Source: Tenacibaculum lutimaris (GTDB taxonomy: Bacteria; Bacteroidota; Bacteroidia; Flavobacteriales; Flavobacteriaceae). Taken from it: a stretch of DNA of 64,000 nt. Of the stretch, positions 34,414 to 41,581 are shown piece by piece; the first letter of the stretch is position 1; each line of letters opens with the position of its first letter. A model generated the notes under the pieces. The model was not told where the DNA came from. It worked only from the letters and a program-made list of their open reading frames with translations, and ran no database searches. Location: the NCBI RefSeq assembly GCF_003610735.1, contig NZ_RAQM01000006.1, forward strand, positions 394,274 through 458,273, in the 5' to 3' direction. The position numbers and the translations under genes were made by a program.

Positions 34414-35763
34414 ATGGCATTAGAAATTACGAAAGACTTACTAGAGCGCGTAGAAGATCTTATACAAAATCAGAAAGATAAATCGCTTTCTAAATTTTTC
34501 TCAGACTTCCACCATGCAGATATTGCAGAAGTATTAGATGAATTGTCTTTTGATGATGCTGTATATATCATTCGATTACTAGACAGTGAAACCACTTCAG
34601 AAGTATTAATGGATGTTGATGAGGAGGTTCGTGAAAACATTCTTGAACAACTTTCTGCTAAAGAAATTGCCGAAGAAATTGATGAATTAGATACCGATGA
34701 TGCTGCCGATGTCATCGCTGAACTTCCAGAAGAGCGTAAACAAGAGGTAATTCAACAAATTGAAGACCGTGAACACGCCAAAGAAATTGTTGAATTATTA
34801 CGTTACGACGAAGATTCTGCTGGGGGATTAATGGCTAAAGAGCTTGTAAAGGTTAATGAAAACTGGAATGTACTTACCTGTGTTAAAAAAATGCGTTTGC
34901 AAGCAGAAGAAGTAACCAGAGTACACTCTATTTACGTAGTAGACGATGAAGGGAAGCTGAAAGGGCGTTTGTCTTTAAAAGACCTTTTAATGGCGTCTAC
35001 CCGTGCTAAAATATCAGATGTTTATATTCCTAAAGTAGATTTTGTTCATGTTCATGATAAAGCAGAAGAAGTTGCTAATATTATGAGTAAATATGACCTT
35101 GAAGCAATTCCTGTTGTTGATGAATTAGGTGTTTTAGTAGGAAGAATTACTATTGATGATATTGTTGATGTAATTAAAGAAGAGGCTGAAAAAGATTACC
35201 AATTAGCCGCAGGTATTACCCAAGACGTAGATTCTGAAGATAGTATTTTTGCCCTAACCAAGGCACGTTTACCTTGGTTATTCTTAGGAATGGTTGGAGG
35301 GCTAAGTGCTGCTAGTATTATGGGAGTTTTTCAAGATGCTATGGAAAAAAGTCCTATTCTCTTTTTATTTACACCGCTAATTGCGGCGATGGCTGGTAAT
35401 GTAGGTGTACAATCATCAGCAATTATTGTACAAGGTTTAGCTAACGATGGAATTAAAGGTTCTATTTGGAATCGTTTATTAAAAGAAATTTCATTAGCAA
35501 TGCTTAATGGTGCAATTCTAGCTGTTTTACTATTTTCTTTTGTATGGATAACTAAAGGAGATTTTCAGGTAGCTTTAGCTATTGCTTCTTCTCTATTTTC
35601 AGTTATTATTGTCGCTGGTTTGGTTGGCACCTCTATTCCGTTAATTTTAGATAAATATGGAATAGATCCTGCTATTGCAACAGGACCTTTTATTACAACT
35701 AGTAATGATATTTTTGGAATTCTAATTTACTTTTCAATAGCCAAAATGATTATTGGTTTTTAA
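34414..35763 (+). CDS. mgtE: Magnesium transporter MgtE
   Basis: 449 residues. The N-terminal superhelical domain (about 20-130) is rich in acidic Mg-sensing residues (ELDTDDAADVIAELPEERKQEVI); two CBS domains follow at about 135-255 (VHSIYVVDDEGKLKGRLSLKDLL and YDLEAIPVVDELGVLVGRITIDDIVDVI). Five membrane helices complete the channel, with PLIAAMAGNVGVQSSAIIVQGL and the C-terminal GTSIPL...DPAIATGPFITTSNDIFG, where the Asp in helix 5 helps bind Mg. It closes when cytosolic Mg is high. Last gene of the rsmA run, 63 bases after it. Confidence 0.96.
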   Translation: MALEITKDLLERVEDLIQNQKDKSLSKFFSDFHHADIAEVLDELSFDDAVYIIRLLDSETTSEVLMDVDEEVRENILEQLSAKEIAEEIDELDTDDAADVIAELPEERKQEVIQQIEDREHAKEIVELLRYDEDSAGGLMAKELVKVNENWNVLTCVKKMRLQAEEVTRVHSIYVVDDEGKLKGRLSLKDLLMASTRAKISDVYIPKVDFVHVHDKAEEVANIMSKYDLEAIPVVDELGVLVGRITIDDIVDVIKEEAEKDYQLAAGITQDVDSEDSIFALTKARLPWLFLGMVGGLSAASIMGVFQDAMEKSPILFLFTPLIAAMAGNVGVQSSAIIVQGLANDGIKGSIWNRLLKEISLAMLNGAILAVLLFSFVWITKGDFQVALAIASSLFSVIIVAGLVGTSIPLILDKYGIDPAIATGPFITTSNDIFGILIYFSIAKMIIGF

Positions 35764-35857
35764 TCGCAGAATTATAAACAATTAATTGATTGTTAGACGG
35801 ATATATCAAAAACATTAAAAACAGCTCCCTTAAATACTTAGCAATCTTGCCCGTAGT

Positions 35858-36535
35858 TTAATCTATAGATTCTACTTTTTCAATCAAATTATCTATTTTT
35901 TCATCTGGAATAAAGCCTTTCAACATCAGGAAAGCTCCGAAAACAATAAGTAATACTCCCATTCCGCGTTTTATACGATAAATAACCAAAGGGGTTAACC
36001 TGCTTTTTAATTGTTTTGCTAAAAGTATCTTTCCTAAATCGGTAATGGCATATCCTGCTATTACAGTACCAAAATACCAAACCAAGTATTTAGGGTTCAT
36101 ATCATAAGTAGGACCAATAACCACAATTAACCCTAACCAAAATGCCAACACTCCAATATTAATAAAGTTTAAAAAGAACCCTTTTAGCAACAGTTTTAGA
36201 TAATTATTGCTTTCTGGTAAAACAACATCAGGAGCTTCTACTTCCTTCTTATTATTTTTATCTAAATAAGTAATTAATCCGTAAACAATTAGCACCAATC
36301 CGCCAATAAGAAATAACCGTGGATCGTCTTTTATTTTTTCTAACAAACTTCTACTTCCAAAGTAGGCAATTAGCATAAAAGAAATATCTCCTAAAATTAC
36401 ACCTATATCAAAGGCAATAGCTGCTCGAGCACCTTTTAAAATACTTGTTTTTATTAGCATAAAAAACACTGGCCCTATCATAAAAGCCATAAAAACACCT
36501 ACTAAAAAAGCATTTTTAAAATCGTAGAAATCCAT
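35858..36535 (-). CDS. LysE-family amino-acid exporter
   Basis: 225 residues with about six membrane helices. The family start is clear: FLVGVFMAFMIGPVFFMLIKTSILKGARAAIAFDIGVILGD, including the G-P motif of LysE/RhtB proteins. A hydrophilic loop lies around 90-110, and the C-terminus (EKIDNLIEKVESID) is cytoplasmic. Substrate unknown; the family exports lysine, homoserine, threonine and related compounds. It is 20 bases downstream of the ferredoxin reductase gene and in the same direction, so the two may be co-transcribed. Confidence 0.85.
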   Translation of the reverse strand: MDFYDFKNAFLVGVFMAFMIGPVFFMLIKTSILKGARAAIAFDIGVILGDISFMLIAYFGSRSLLEKIKDDPRLFLIGGLVLIVYGLITYLDKNNKKEVEAPDVVLPESNNYLKLLLKGFFLNFINIGVLAFWLGLIVVIGPTYDMNPKYLVWYFGTVIAGYAITDLGKILLAKQLKSRLTPLVIYRIKRGMGVLLIVFGAFLMLKGFIPDEKIDNLIEKVESID

Positions 36536-36555
36536 AATTATAAAGTTACGACTTA

Positions 36556-37605
36556 CTAAACATCGTCAAAATCTACCACAATCTTCTGAGTTGTCGGATG
36601 TGCTTGACAAGTAAGAATTAATCCTTCTTCTAATTCTTCGTCTGTTAAAATTGAGTTTTTCGCCATTACCGCTTCTCCTTCGGTAACTTTAGCAATACAA
36701 CTGCTACAAACTCCTCCTTGACAAGAATAAGGAGCGTCTAATTTATGATGCAAAGAGGCTGCTAAAACCGTATCTGTTTTCTCCATCATAAAAGTATGCT
36801 CTTCATCATCTAATAGTACAGTGATTTCAGATTTTCCATCAGGAATATTTAATGCCGCTTCCTCATCTGAAACACTTGCAGTAAACAATTCAAAATTGAT
36901 ATTTCTTTCATCAAACCCATCTTCTTGAAGTGTAGTAGAAACTGTTTGAATCATTTCTTCTGGCCCACATAAGTACACCGAATCAAAAGAAATATCTTTA
37001 TGAACATTCTTTACAAAGTAATTTACAAGTCCTTTGTCAATTCTACCAAACTTAGTATTAGTTTTAACCTCTTGGCTAAATACATAGTGCAAATTTAATT
37101 GAGAAGGATGCTTTTCAGCCAACTCATTTAATTCATCGTAAAAAATAGTACTCTCAGCTTTCTTGTTTCCAAAAACCAAGGTAATTGTTGAAGTTGGTTC
37201 ATTTTCTAACACAGCTTTTACCATTGATAAAACTGGTGTTATACCACTTCCTGCTGCAAATGCTAAATAGTTTTTTTGCGCTTGCGGTTCAATAATAAAC
37301 TTTCCTTCAGGTTCAGAAATTTCTAAAAAAGTATTCTCTTTTAATTTCGTAGTAGCATAGGTTGAAAATTTTCCATGATCAACAGCTTTTACCGCTACTT
37401 TTATTTGTTTACTGTTAGGTGAAGCACAAATAGAATAAGCTCTTCTTATCTCCTTATCATCTAAATTGGCTTTTATGGTAATATATTGTCCTGCAATAAA
37501 AGTGTAATTACTTGCTAACTCAGCAGGTACATCAAATAAGATAGAAACAGCATCTGTCGTTTCTTTTATTATTTTTTCAATACGTAGTTTGTGAAATGTA
37601 GACAT
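36556..37605 (-). CDS. Ferredoxin-type NAD(P)H reductase with C-terminal plant-type [2Fe-2S] domain (PaaE-like)
   Basis: 349 residues in three parts: an FAD domain with RAYSICASPN (55-64), an NAD(P) domain with AAGSGITPVLSMV and YLCGPEEMI, and a C-terminal [2Fe-2S] domain whose ligands are Cys295, Cys300, Cys303 and Cys333 (CQGGVCSSC and LTCQAHP). It passes electrons from NAD(P)H to an oxygenase or to another acceptor. PaaE of phenylacetyl-CoA epoxidase has this layout, but no other paa genes are near, so a general reductase role is equally possible. Divergent from padR. Confidence 0.9.
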   Translation of the reverse strand: MSTFHKLRIEKIIKETTDAVSILFDVPAELASNYTFIAGQYITIKANLDDKEIRRAYSICASPNSKQIKVAVKAVDHGKFSTYATTKLKENTFLEISEPEGKFIIEPQAQKNYLAFAAGSGITPVLSMVKAVLENEPTSTITLVFGNKKAESTIFYDELNELAEKHPSQLNLHYVFSQEVKTNTKFGRIDKGLVNYFVKNVHKDISFDSVYLCGPEEMIQTVSTTLQEDGFDERNINFELFTASVSDEEAALNIPDGKSEITVLLDDEEHTFMMEKTDTVLAASLHHKLDAPYSCQGGVCSSCIAKVTEGEAVMAKNSILTDEELEEGLILTCQAHPTTQKIVVDFDDV

Positions 37606-37626
37606 TTATTCATTTTATAAGGATTA

Positions 37627-37654
37627 CAAAAATAAGAAACTCAGCACGAACAAA
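37627..37654 (-). promoter_or_regulatory. Promoter for the ferredoxin reductase gene
   Basis: Minus strand: TTTG (37654-37651), 16 bases, TATTTTTG (37634-37627), then a 21-base leader to the ATG at 37605. Confidence 0.65.
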
Positions 37655-37676
37655 AGTTAGGGTTTTTACAAAAAGT

Positions 37677-37738
37677 ATACCTAAGATTTTTATACATAAG
37701 AAAATTATGTATATTTGCATACCTAAGTTTCTTAGGTA
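37677..37738 (+). promoter_or_regulatory. padR promoter with repeated operator boxes
   Basis: A -7 element TATATTTG is at 37710-37717. The box ATACCTAAG occurs at 37677-37685 and 37719-37727 (42 bp apart), a one-mismatch copy ATACATAAG at 37692-37700, and an inverted CTTAGGTA at 37731-37738. The last two form a hairpin-like ACCTAAG-TTT-CTTAGGT just after the expected start of transcription. TATG-N8-CATA also brackets the -7 element. This is what autoregulation by a PadR repressor would need; binding itself is inferred. Confidence 0.6.
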
Positions 37739-37751
37739 AAATTTCGAACTT

Positions 37752-38090
37752 ATGGGAAATCAGAAATTATATAAAGGATCATTACAAACTATTATTTTGA
37801 AACTACTAGCTCAGAATGATAAAATGTACGGATATGAAATCACGCAAAAAGTAAAAGAACTTACCAAAGGTGAATTAAAAATCACAGAAGGGGCTTTGTA
37901 TCCTGCCCTACACAAACTTGAAGCTGAAGGCTTGTTAGACGTTGAAGTTGCTAAGGTTGGAAATCGTTTACGTAAATATTATAAGCTTACCGAAAACGGT
38001 ACAAAAGAAACTGCAAATCGTCTTTCAGAAATGCAAGAATTTTTGAATACCATGCAACAATTGGTAAACCCTAAGTTTAGTTTGGAGTAA
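37752..38090 (+). CDS. PadR-family transcriptional regulator
   Basis: 112 residues, the small PadR-s2 type. The winged helix-turn-helix is visible as LAQNDKMYGYEITQKVKELTKGELKITEGALYPALHKLEAEGLLDVEV, followed by a C-terminal dimerisation helix (TENGTKETANRLSEMQEFLNTMQQLV). It is the first gene of an operon with four membrane paralogues beginning 11 bases later, and probably represses its own promoter. PadR next to membrane proteins with HAAS domains is a recurrent arrangement in Firmicutes; this looks like a Bacteroidota counterpart. Confidence 0.93.
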   Translation: MGNQKLYKGSLQTIILKLLAQNDKMYGYEITQKVKELTKGELKITEGALYPALHKLEAEGLLDVEVAKVGNRLRKYYKLTENGTKETANRLSEMQEFLNTMQQLVNPKFSLE

Positions 38091-38101
38091 TTTTTTTAGC
38101 T

Positions 38102-38779
38102 ATGGAATTAACAAAAGAACAAATACAAGAAATTGACAACTATATCAATGCTTGTGGTATTAAATTTTATGATGTAAAAGCTGAATTAGTAGACCATTTT
38201 GCTTCAATTTTAGAAGAGCGCCTAGAAATAGAACCTAAATTAGATATTCATAAAACTATTATAGAAGAACATAAAAAATTTAGTGACCAAGGATTTAAAA
38301 AACTATTAAAAACAAAAACTGATACTGTTCACAAACGCTTTTATAAGCTGACTTTTTTACACTTAAAATCATTTTTTAAATTACCTAAACTCATAATAAC
38401 AATTGCTATTTTTTATCTACTTAAAGAATTAATGAACCTCTTTGAAAACAAAGAACATTTCTTCAATTTACTTAGTGGAATTGGTCTTTTAATTATAGCA
38501 CAATTGTTCATTCGTGTAACTACTAACATTGGAAGTAAAAAAGATAAATTTCTTGTTCTGAACAAGTCAGATATGTTTTTAAATCTTATAAATTCTCTTT
38601 TTATCATTTTTAACAGTAGTGTTACTTTCAGAAGTGATCAAAGTTTTACTGAAAACAATTATAATTTAATTCATTTAGGAATATTTGTTTTATTACTGCT
38701 TTTTTATTGGTCTGGTGAATATATCTTTTATCAAAATAAACAAACCATAAAAAAACAGTATCCTAACGTATTGGTATAA
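38102..38779 (+). CDS. PadR-operon membrane protein, paralogue 1 of 4
   Basis: 225 residues. The cytoplasmic N-terminal region (1-80) begins MELTKEQIQEID and carries YDVKAELVDHFA at 23-34, whose Glu28, Asp31 and His32 are shared by all four paralogues. Four hydrophobic segments follow between about 95 and 215 (KLIITIAIFYLLKEL, LLSGIGLLIIAQLFI, MFLNLINSLFIIF, LIHLGIFVLLLLFYWSG). The layout, a short helical signalling domain plus four helices behind PadR, resembles HAAS/DUF1700-type proteins, but I cannot confirm the family. No enzyme motif is seen. Confidence 0.75.
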   Translation: MELTKEQIQEIDNYINACGIKFYDVKAELVDHFASILEERLEIEPKLDIHKTIIEEHKKFSDQGFKKLLKTKTDTVHKRFYKLTFLHLKSFFKLPKLIITIAIFYLLKELMNLFENKEHFFNLLSGIGLLIIAQLFIRVTTNIGSKKDKFLVLNKSDMFLNLINSLFIIFNSSVTFRSDQSFTENNYNLIHLGIFVLLLLFYWSGEYIFYQNKQTIKKQYPNVLV

Positions 38780-38782
38780 GCT

Positions 38783-39445
38783 ATGGAATTAACAAAAGAA
38801 CAAATACAAAAAATAGATCTCTTTTTAGAAGGAATAGGAATTGAATATATAGATATCCGATTTGAGATGGTAGATCATATTGCTACTGAAATTGAAAATA
38901 ACATTGAAGATATAAATGCTTTTTTTAAATATAATGGCTTTCAAACTCCTTTCATAAAATATATGCTTAGCAGAAAAAAGGAATACTTCGAAAGCTATAA
39001 AAAACAAAAAAGAAAAGCTTTTTGGTTTAACATAAAAAGAACACTTGTTGCTGTTTTTAAAGAATCTATAAAACCTATTAACTTTATAGCTATTTTACTC
39101 TTTTTATTTGCTATTAATCTCTTGGAAAACTTTAACCTAAAATACGCCAGCGAAATTGTCTTTGTTTCTTTTTTTCTTAGTTTCTTTTATTTTACGATAA
39201 GGTTTAATCAGTTTAAAAAGAAATTTGGTGCCATTAAAATTATTCATGCTTATGCATCCATTTTTATGTTCAACTACATTGTCTCTTTTCACTTTCCTGG
39301 AATTACCCCTATCTTTAGTGAAGGTAGTTATTCACCTTTTCTTCTATATAAATGCTTTACAGCTCTAATTATTAATTTTTTAGTCTTTAAGTGCTTTCTA
39401 AATGAAAAAACAAATATTCAAAAACGCCTTAAAAATTTAGCTTGA
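38783..39445 (+). CDS. PadR-operon membrane protein, paralogue 2 of 4
   Basis: 220 residues, three bases after paralogue 1. Same N-terminus (MELTKEQIQKID) and conserved IDIRFEMVDHIA at 23-34 with Glu28, Asp31, His32. About four membrane segments lie between 95 and 205 (PINFIAILLFLFAINLL, IVFVSFFLSFFYFTI, ASIFMFNYIVSF, CFTALIINFLVFKCFL). The loop before the first segment is strongly basic (SRKKEYFESYKKQKRKAF). The first bases of its reading frame are identical to those of paralogues 1 and 3, while the rest has diverged. Confidence 0.75.
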   Translation: MELTKEQIQKIDLFLEGIGIEYIDIRFEMVDHIATEIENNIEDINAFFKYNGFQTPFIKYMLSRKKEYFESYKKQKRKAFWFNIKRTLVAVFKESIKPINFIAILLFLFAINLLENFNLKYASEIVFVSFFLSFFYFTIRFNQFKKKFGAIKIIHAYASIFMFNYIVSFHFPGITPIFSEGSYSPFLLYKCFTALIINFLVFKCFLNEKTNIQKRLKNLA

Positions 39446-39450
39446 TTACT

Positions 39451-40107
39451 ATGGAATTAACAAAAGAACAAATACAGTATATCGAAAATCGATTAATTAA
39501 AGACGGTGTAAAATACTGGGATATCCGTATTGAAATGTTAGACCATATTGTTTCTGATATAGAAAGAAATGCTAATACAAAAAACTTTGATTCTGAGCTT
39601 CAAAGAGCATTAAAAAATGCTAATTGGGACAAAAGTCTGGTTGATATTAATCAGGAAGCATTAAAAAATATAAATAGAAAATATAGAACTCAATTTCATA
39701 AAGAAATTTTGCTCCTTTTAAAGAATGCCAAGTATATATTCTTTTTAATCACTTTTTGTTTTAACCATTATTTATTATCTAAAAATTTAAATTTCAAAAC
39801 TTTTGATAGGATTAATATTATTCTTTTTCTTTTCCCTATCATTTTTTATTTAGTTTTTGCTATAAAAGCATGGACTAAAAAATATGGTAAATCTGCAAAC
39901 TTACTTTATGGCATGTTTTATTTTTCATTTTCGTTTTTAATACTTCAAATGATTCCTCAATTTATGAGAGATACTTCATATGAAAATAAAATTTTAATGT
40001 GGTTAATTTTAATTCCAATTTATTACACAATGTCTTTTTCAGGGTATAGGTTATGTAAAAAAACCATAACAAAAATTGAAATAATGAAAAAAGAATTAGC
40101 GATATGA
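39451..40107 (+). CDS. PadR-operon membrane protein, paralogue 3 of 4
   Basis: 218 residues from the ATG at 39451, chosen because it matches the starts of paralogues 1 and 2; the frame could begin at 39442, which would overlap the previous stop. The signature is WDIRIEMLDHIV at 23-34 with Glu28, Asp31, His32. Four membrane segments follow (YIFFLITFCFNHYLL, INIILFLFPIIFYLVFAI, MFYFSFSFLILQMI, ILMWLILIPIYYTMSF), then a short basic tail. Its last four bases, ATGA, start the next paralogue. Confidence 0.75.
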   Translation: MELTKEQIQYIENRLIKDGVKYWDIRIEMLDHIVSDIERNANTKNFDSELQRALKNANWDKSLVDINQEALKNINRKYRTQFHKEILLLLKNAKYIFFLITFCFNHYLLSKNLNFKTFDRINIILFLFPIIFYLVFAIKAWTKKYGKSANLLYGMFYFSFSFLILQMIPQFMRDTSYENKILMWLILIPIYYTMSFSGYRLCKKTITKIEIMKKELAI

Positions 40108-40802
40108 AACTAACCGACCAACACATAGAACAATTGTACAAGTTTACACGTCAACATTTTGTTGAGCATTATGATGTACAAACCGAGTTAGTAGATCATC
40201 TAGCTAACGATATTGAACAAATTTGGGAGAAAAATCCAACGCTGACTTTCGAACAAGCCCGAGATACCTCATTTAAAAAATTTGGTGTGTTTGGTTTTAT
40301 GAATGTCGTTGAAGAAAAACAAAAACAAATGAATAAAAAGTACAGAAAAATTATTTGGAGCTACCTAAAACAATGGTTTACGCTACCTAAAATAATTTTA
40401 ACTGTAAGTTCTGTTTTTATCTTTTATTTTTTATTCCAAATACCACATTATGGAAAGTATTTCTTCTATAGTTTAGAAGTTTTCTTTTTCCTTTTTATAA
40501 TAATTAGATGTCAATTTTTAATCAAGCAACAAAAGCAGCGAGTAATAGAAACTAGTAAAAACTGGTTATTAGAAGATATCATTTTTAAAATGGCATCTTC
40601 TAACTTTATTGTCTTTTTTTGTAATGTGTATAATATTTTTCGATTAGCAGAACTGATGCATAGAAAAGAGTTCACACTTCTTATTTCTGTCTTTTCGGTT
40701 CTTTTAATATTAGTCTCTTACATCACTTTAGAGTTAATCCCTAAAAAGTCAGAAGAATTACTCGAAGCACAGTATCCTGAATATAAATTTGCTAACAATT
40801 AA
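40104..40802 (+). CDS. PadR-operon membrane protein, paralogue 4 of 4
   Basis: 232 residues, overlapping paralogue 3 by ATGA. It is the most divergent at the N-terminus (MKLTDQHIEQLYKF) but keeps YDVQTELVDHLA at 23-34 with Glu28, Asp31, His32, and adds NPTLTFEQARDTSFKKFGVFGF. Membrane segments: LPKIILTVSSVFIFYFLF, YFFYSLEVFFFLFIIIRC, SSNFIVFFCNVYNIF, LLISVFSVLLILVSYITLELI. The tail SEELLEAQYPEYKF resembles the end of related proteins I have seen in other flavobacteria. It may be the ancestral copy, since the other three share near-identical starts. Confidence 0.75.
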   Translation: MKLTDQHIEQLYKFTRQHFVEHYDVQTELVDHLANDIEQIWEKNPTLTFEQARDTSFKKFGVFGFMNVVEEKQKQMNKKYRKIIWSYLKQWFTLPKIILTVSSVFIFYFLFQIPHYGKYFFYSLEVFFFLFIIIRCQFLIKQQKQRVIETSKNWLLEDIIFKMASSNFIVFFCNVYNIFRLAELMHRKEFTLLISVFSVLLILVSYITLELIPKKSEELLEAQYPEYKFANN

Positions 40803-40804
40803 AA

Positions 40805-40842
40805 ATCCAACAATCTAAAAATCCAAGGATCCAACAATCTAA
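40805..40842. repeat. Short direct repeat (ATCCAACAATCTAA twice)
   Basis: The 14-base unit occurs at 40805-40818 and 40829-40842, in the 41-base gap between convergent genes. A partial third unit (AAATCCAAGG) lies between them. Probably replication slippage or a fragment of a dispersed AT-rich repeat. Confidence 0.6.
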
Positions 40843-40843
40843 C

Positions 40844-41515
40844 CTACTTCTTCCCTTCAACAACAATAACAATTTCACCTTTAGGTGGTTTTTCAGTATA
40901 ATATGATAGTACTTCTTTTACAGTTCCTCGCTTGGTTTCTTCAAATAATTTTGTCAACTCTCTAGAAACTGATAGTTGCCTTTCCTCTCCAAAGTATTCT
41001 GCAAAATTTGCCAAGGTTTTTAATAGTTTGTGCGGACTCTCATAAAAAATCATTGTACGAGTTTCTTCAGCTAAGAACTGTAAACGCGTTTGACGCCCCT
41101 TTTTTACAGGTAAAAAGCCTTCAAACACAAATTTATCATTCGGTAAACCAGAATTTACCAATGCAGGTACAAAAGCAGTTGCTCCAGGTAAACATTCTAC
41201 TTCAATATTATTTTGCACACATGCTCTTGTCAATAAAAAACCAGGATCGGAAATTGCAGGAGTTCCAGCATCGGAAATCAGAGCAAAAGTTTCTCCACTT
41301 TGTAAACGTTTTACGATTGTTTCTACCGTTTTGTGTTCGTTGTGCATATGATGCGATTGCATAGGTGTAGCAATATCAAAATGCTTTAATAGTTTTCCGC
41401 TAGTTCGCGTATCTTCTGCTAAAATATAATCTACTTCTTTTAAGACTTTCAACGCTCTTAGCGTAATATCTTCTAAATTCCCAATCGGTGTAGGTACCAA
41501 GTACAATTTGCTCAT
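40844..41515 (-). CDS. rsmI: 16S rRNA (cytidine1402-2'-O)-methyltransferase
   Basis: 223 residues of the tetrapyrrole-methylase fold. LYLVPTPIGNLEDITLRAL opens the protein, then AEDTRTSGKLLKHF, LISDAGTPAISDPGF (SAM site) and VECLPGATAFVPALVNSG. It 2'-O-methylates C1402 of 16S rRNA with RsmH adding N4-methyl. Slightly shorter than the E. coli protein, which has extra C-terminal residues. Divergent from dxs; the ATG at 41515 is only four bases from its -7 element. Confidence 0.96.
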   Translation of the reverse strand: MSKLYLVPTPIGNLEDITLRALKVLKEVDYILAEDTRTSGKLLKHFDIATPMQSHHMHNEHKTVETIVKRLQSGETFALISDAGTPAISDPGFLLTRACVQNNIEVECLPGATAFVPALVNSGLPNDKFVFEGFLPVKKGRQTRLQFLAEETRTMIFYESPHKLLKTLANFAEYFGEERQLSVSRELTKLFEETKRGTVKEVLSYYTEKPPKGEIVIVVEGKK

Positions 41516-41519
41516 ACAA

Positions 41520-41527
41520 CAAAACTA
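41520..41527 (-). promoter_or_regulatory. -7 element (TAGTTTTG) four bases before the rsmI ATG
   Basis: Minus-strand TAGTTTTG, a perfect TAnnTTTG match, then four bases to the ATG; predicts a leaderless mRNA. Confidence 0.6.
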
Positions 41528-41569
41528 CAAAGTTTTTAGTCTAAAAAGTTAGGAATCTCTACCTTTTTG

Positions 41570-41577
41570 TACTTTTG
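41570..41577 (+). promoter_or_regulatory. -7 element (TACTTTTG) four bases before the dxs ATG
   Basis: Perfect TAnnTTTG, then CTAT, then the ATG at 41582. It lies inside the longest open frame (TTG at 41567), so translation must begin downstream. Confidence 0.65.
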
Positions 41578-41581
41578 CTAT

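Noticed and set aside
36556-37605. Phenylacetate degradation cluster based on the PaaE-like reductase
   Set aside because: No paaA-D or other phenylacetate genes are nearby; the three-domain layout alone fits many oxygenase reductases.
41567-41581. Upstream TTG start for dxs
   Set aside because: It overlaps the TACTTTTG promoter element; the ATG at 41582 is a better start.
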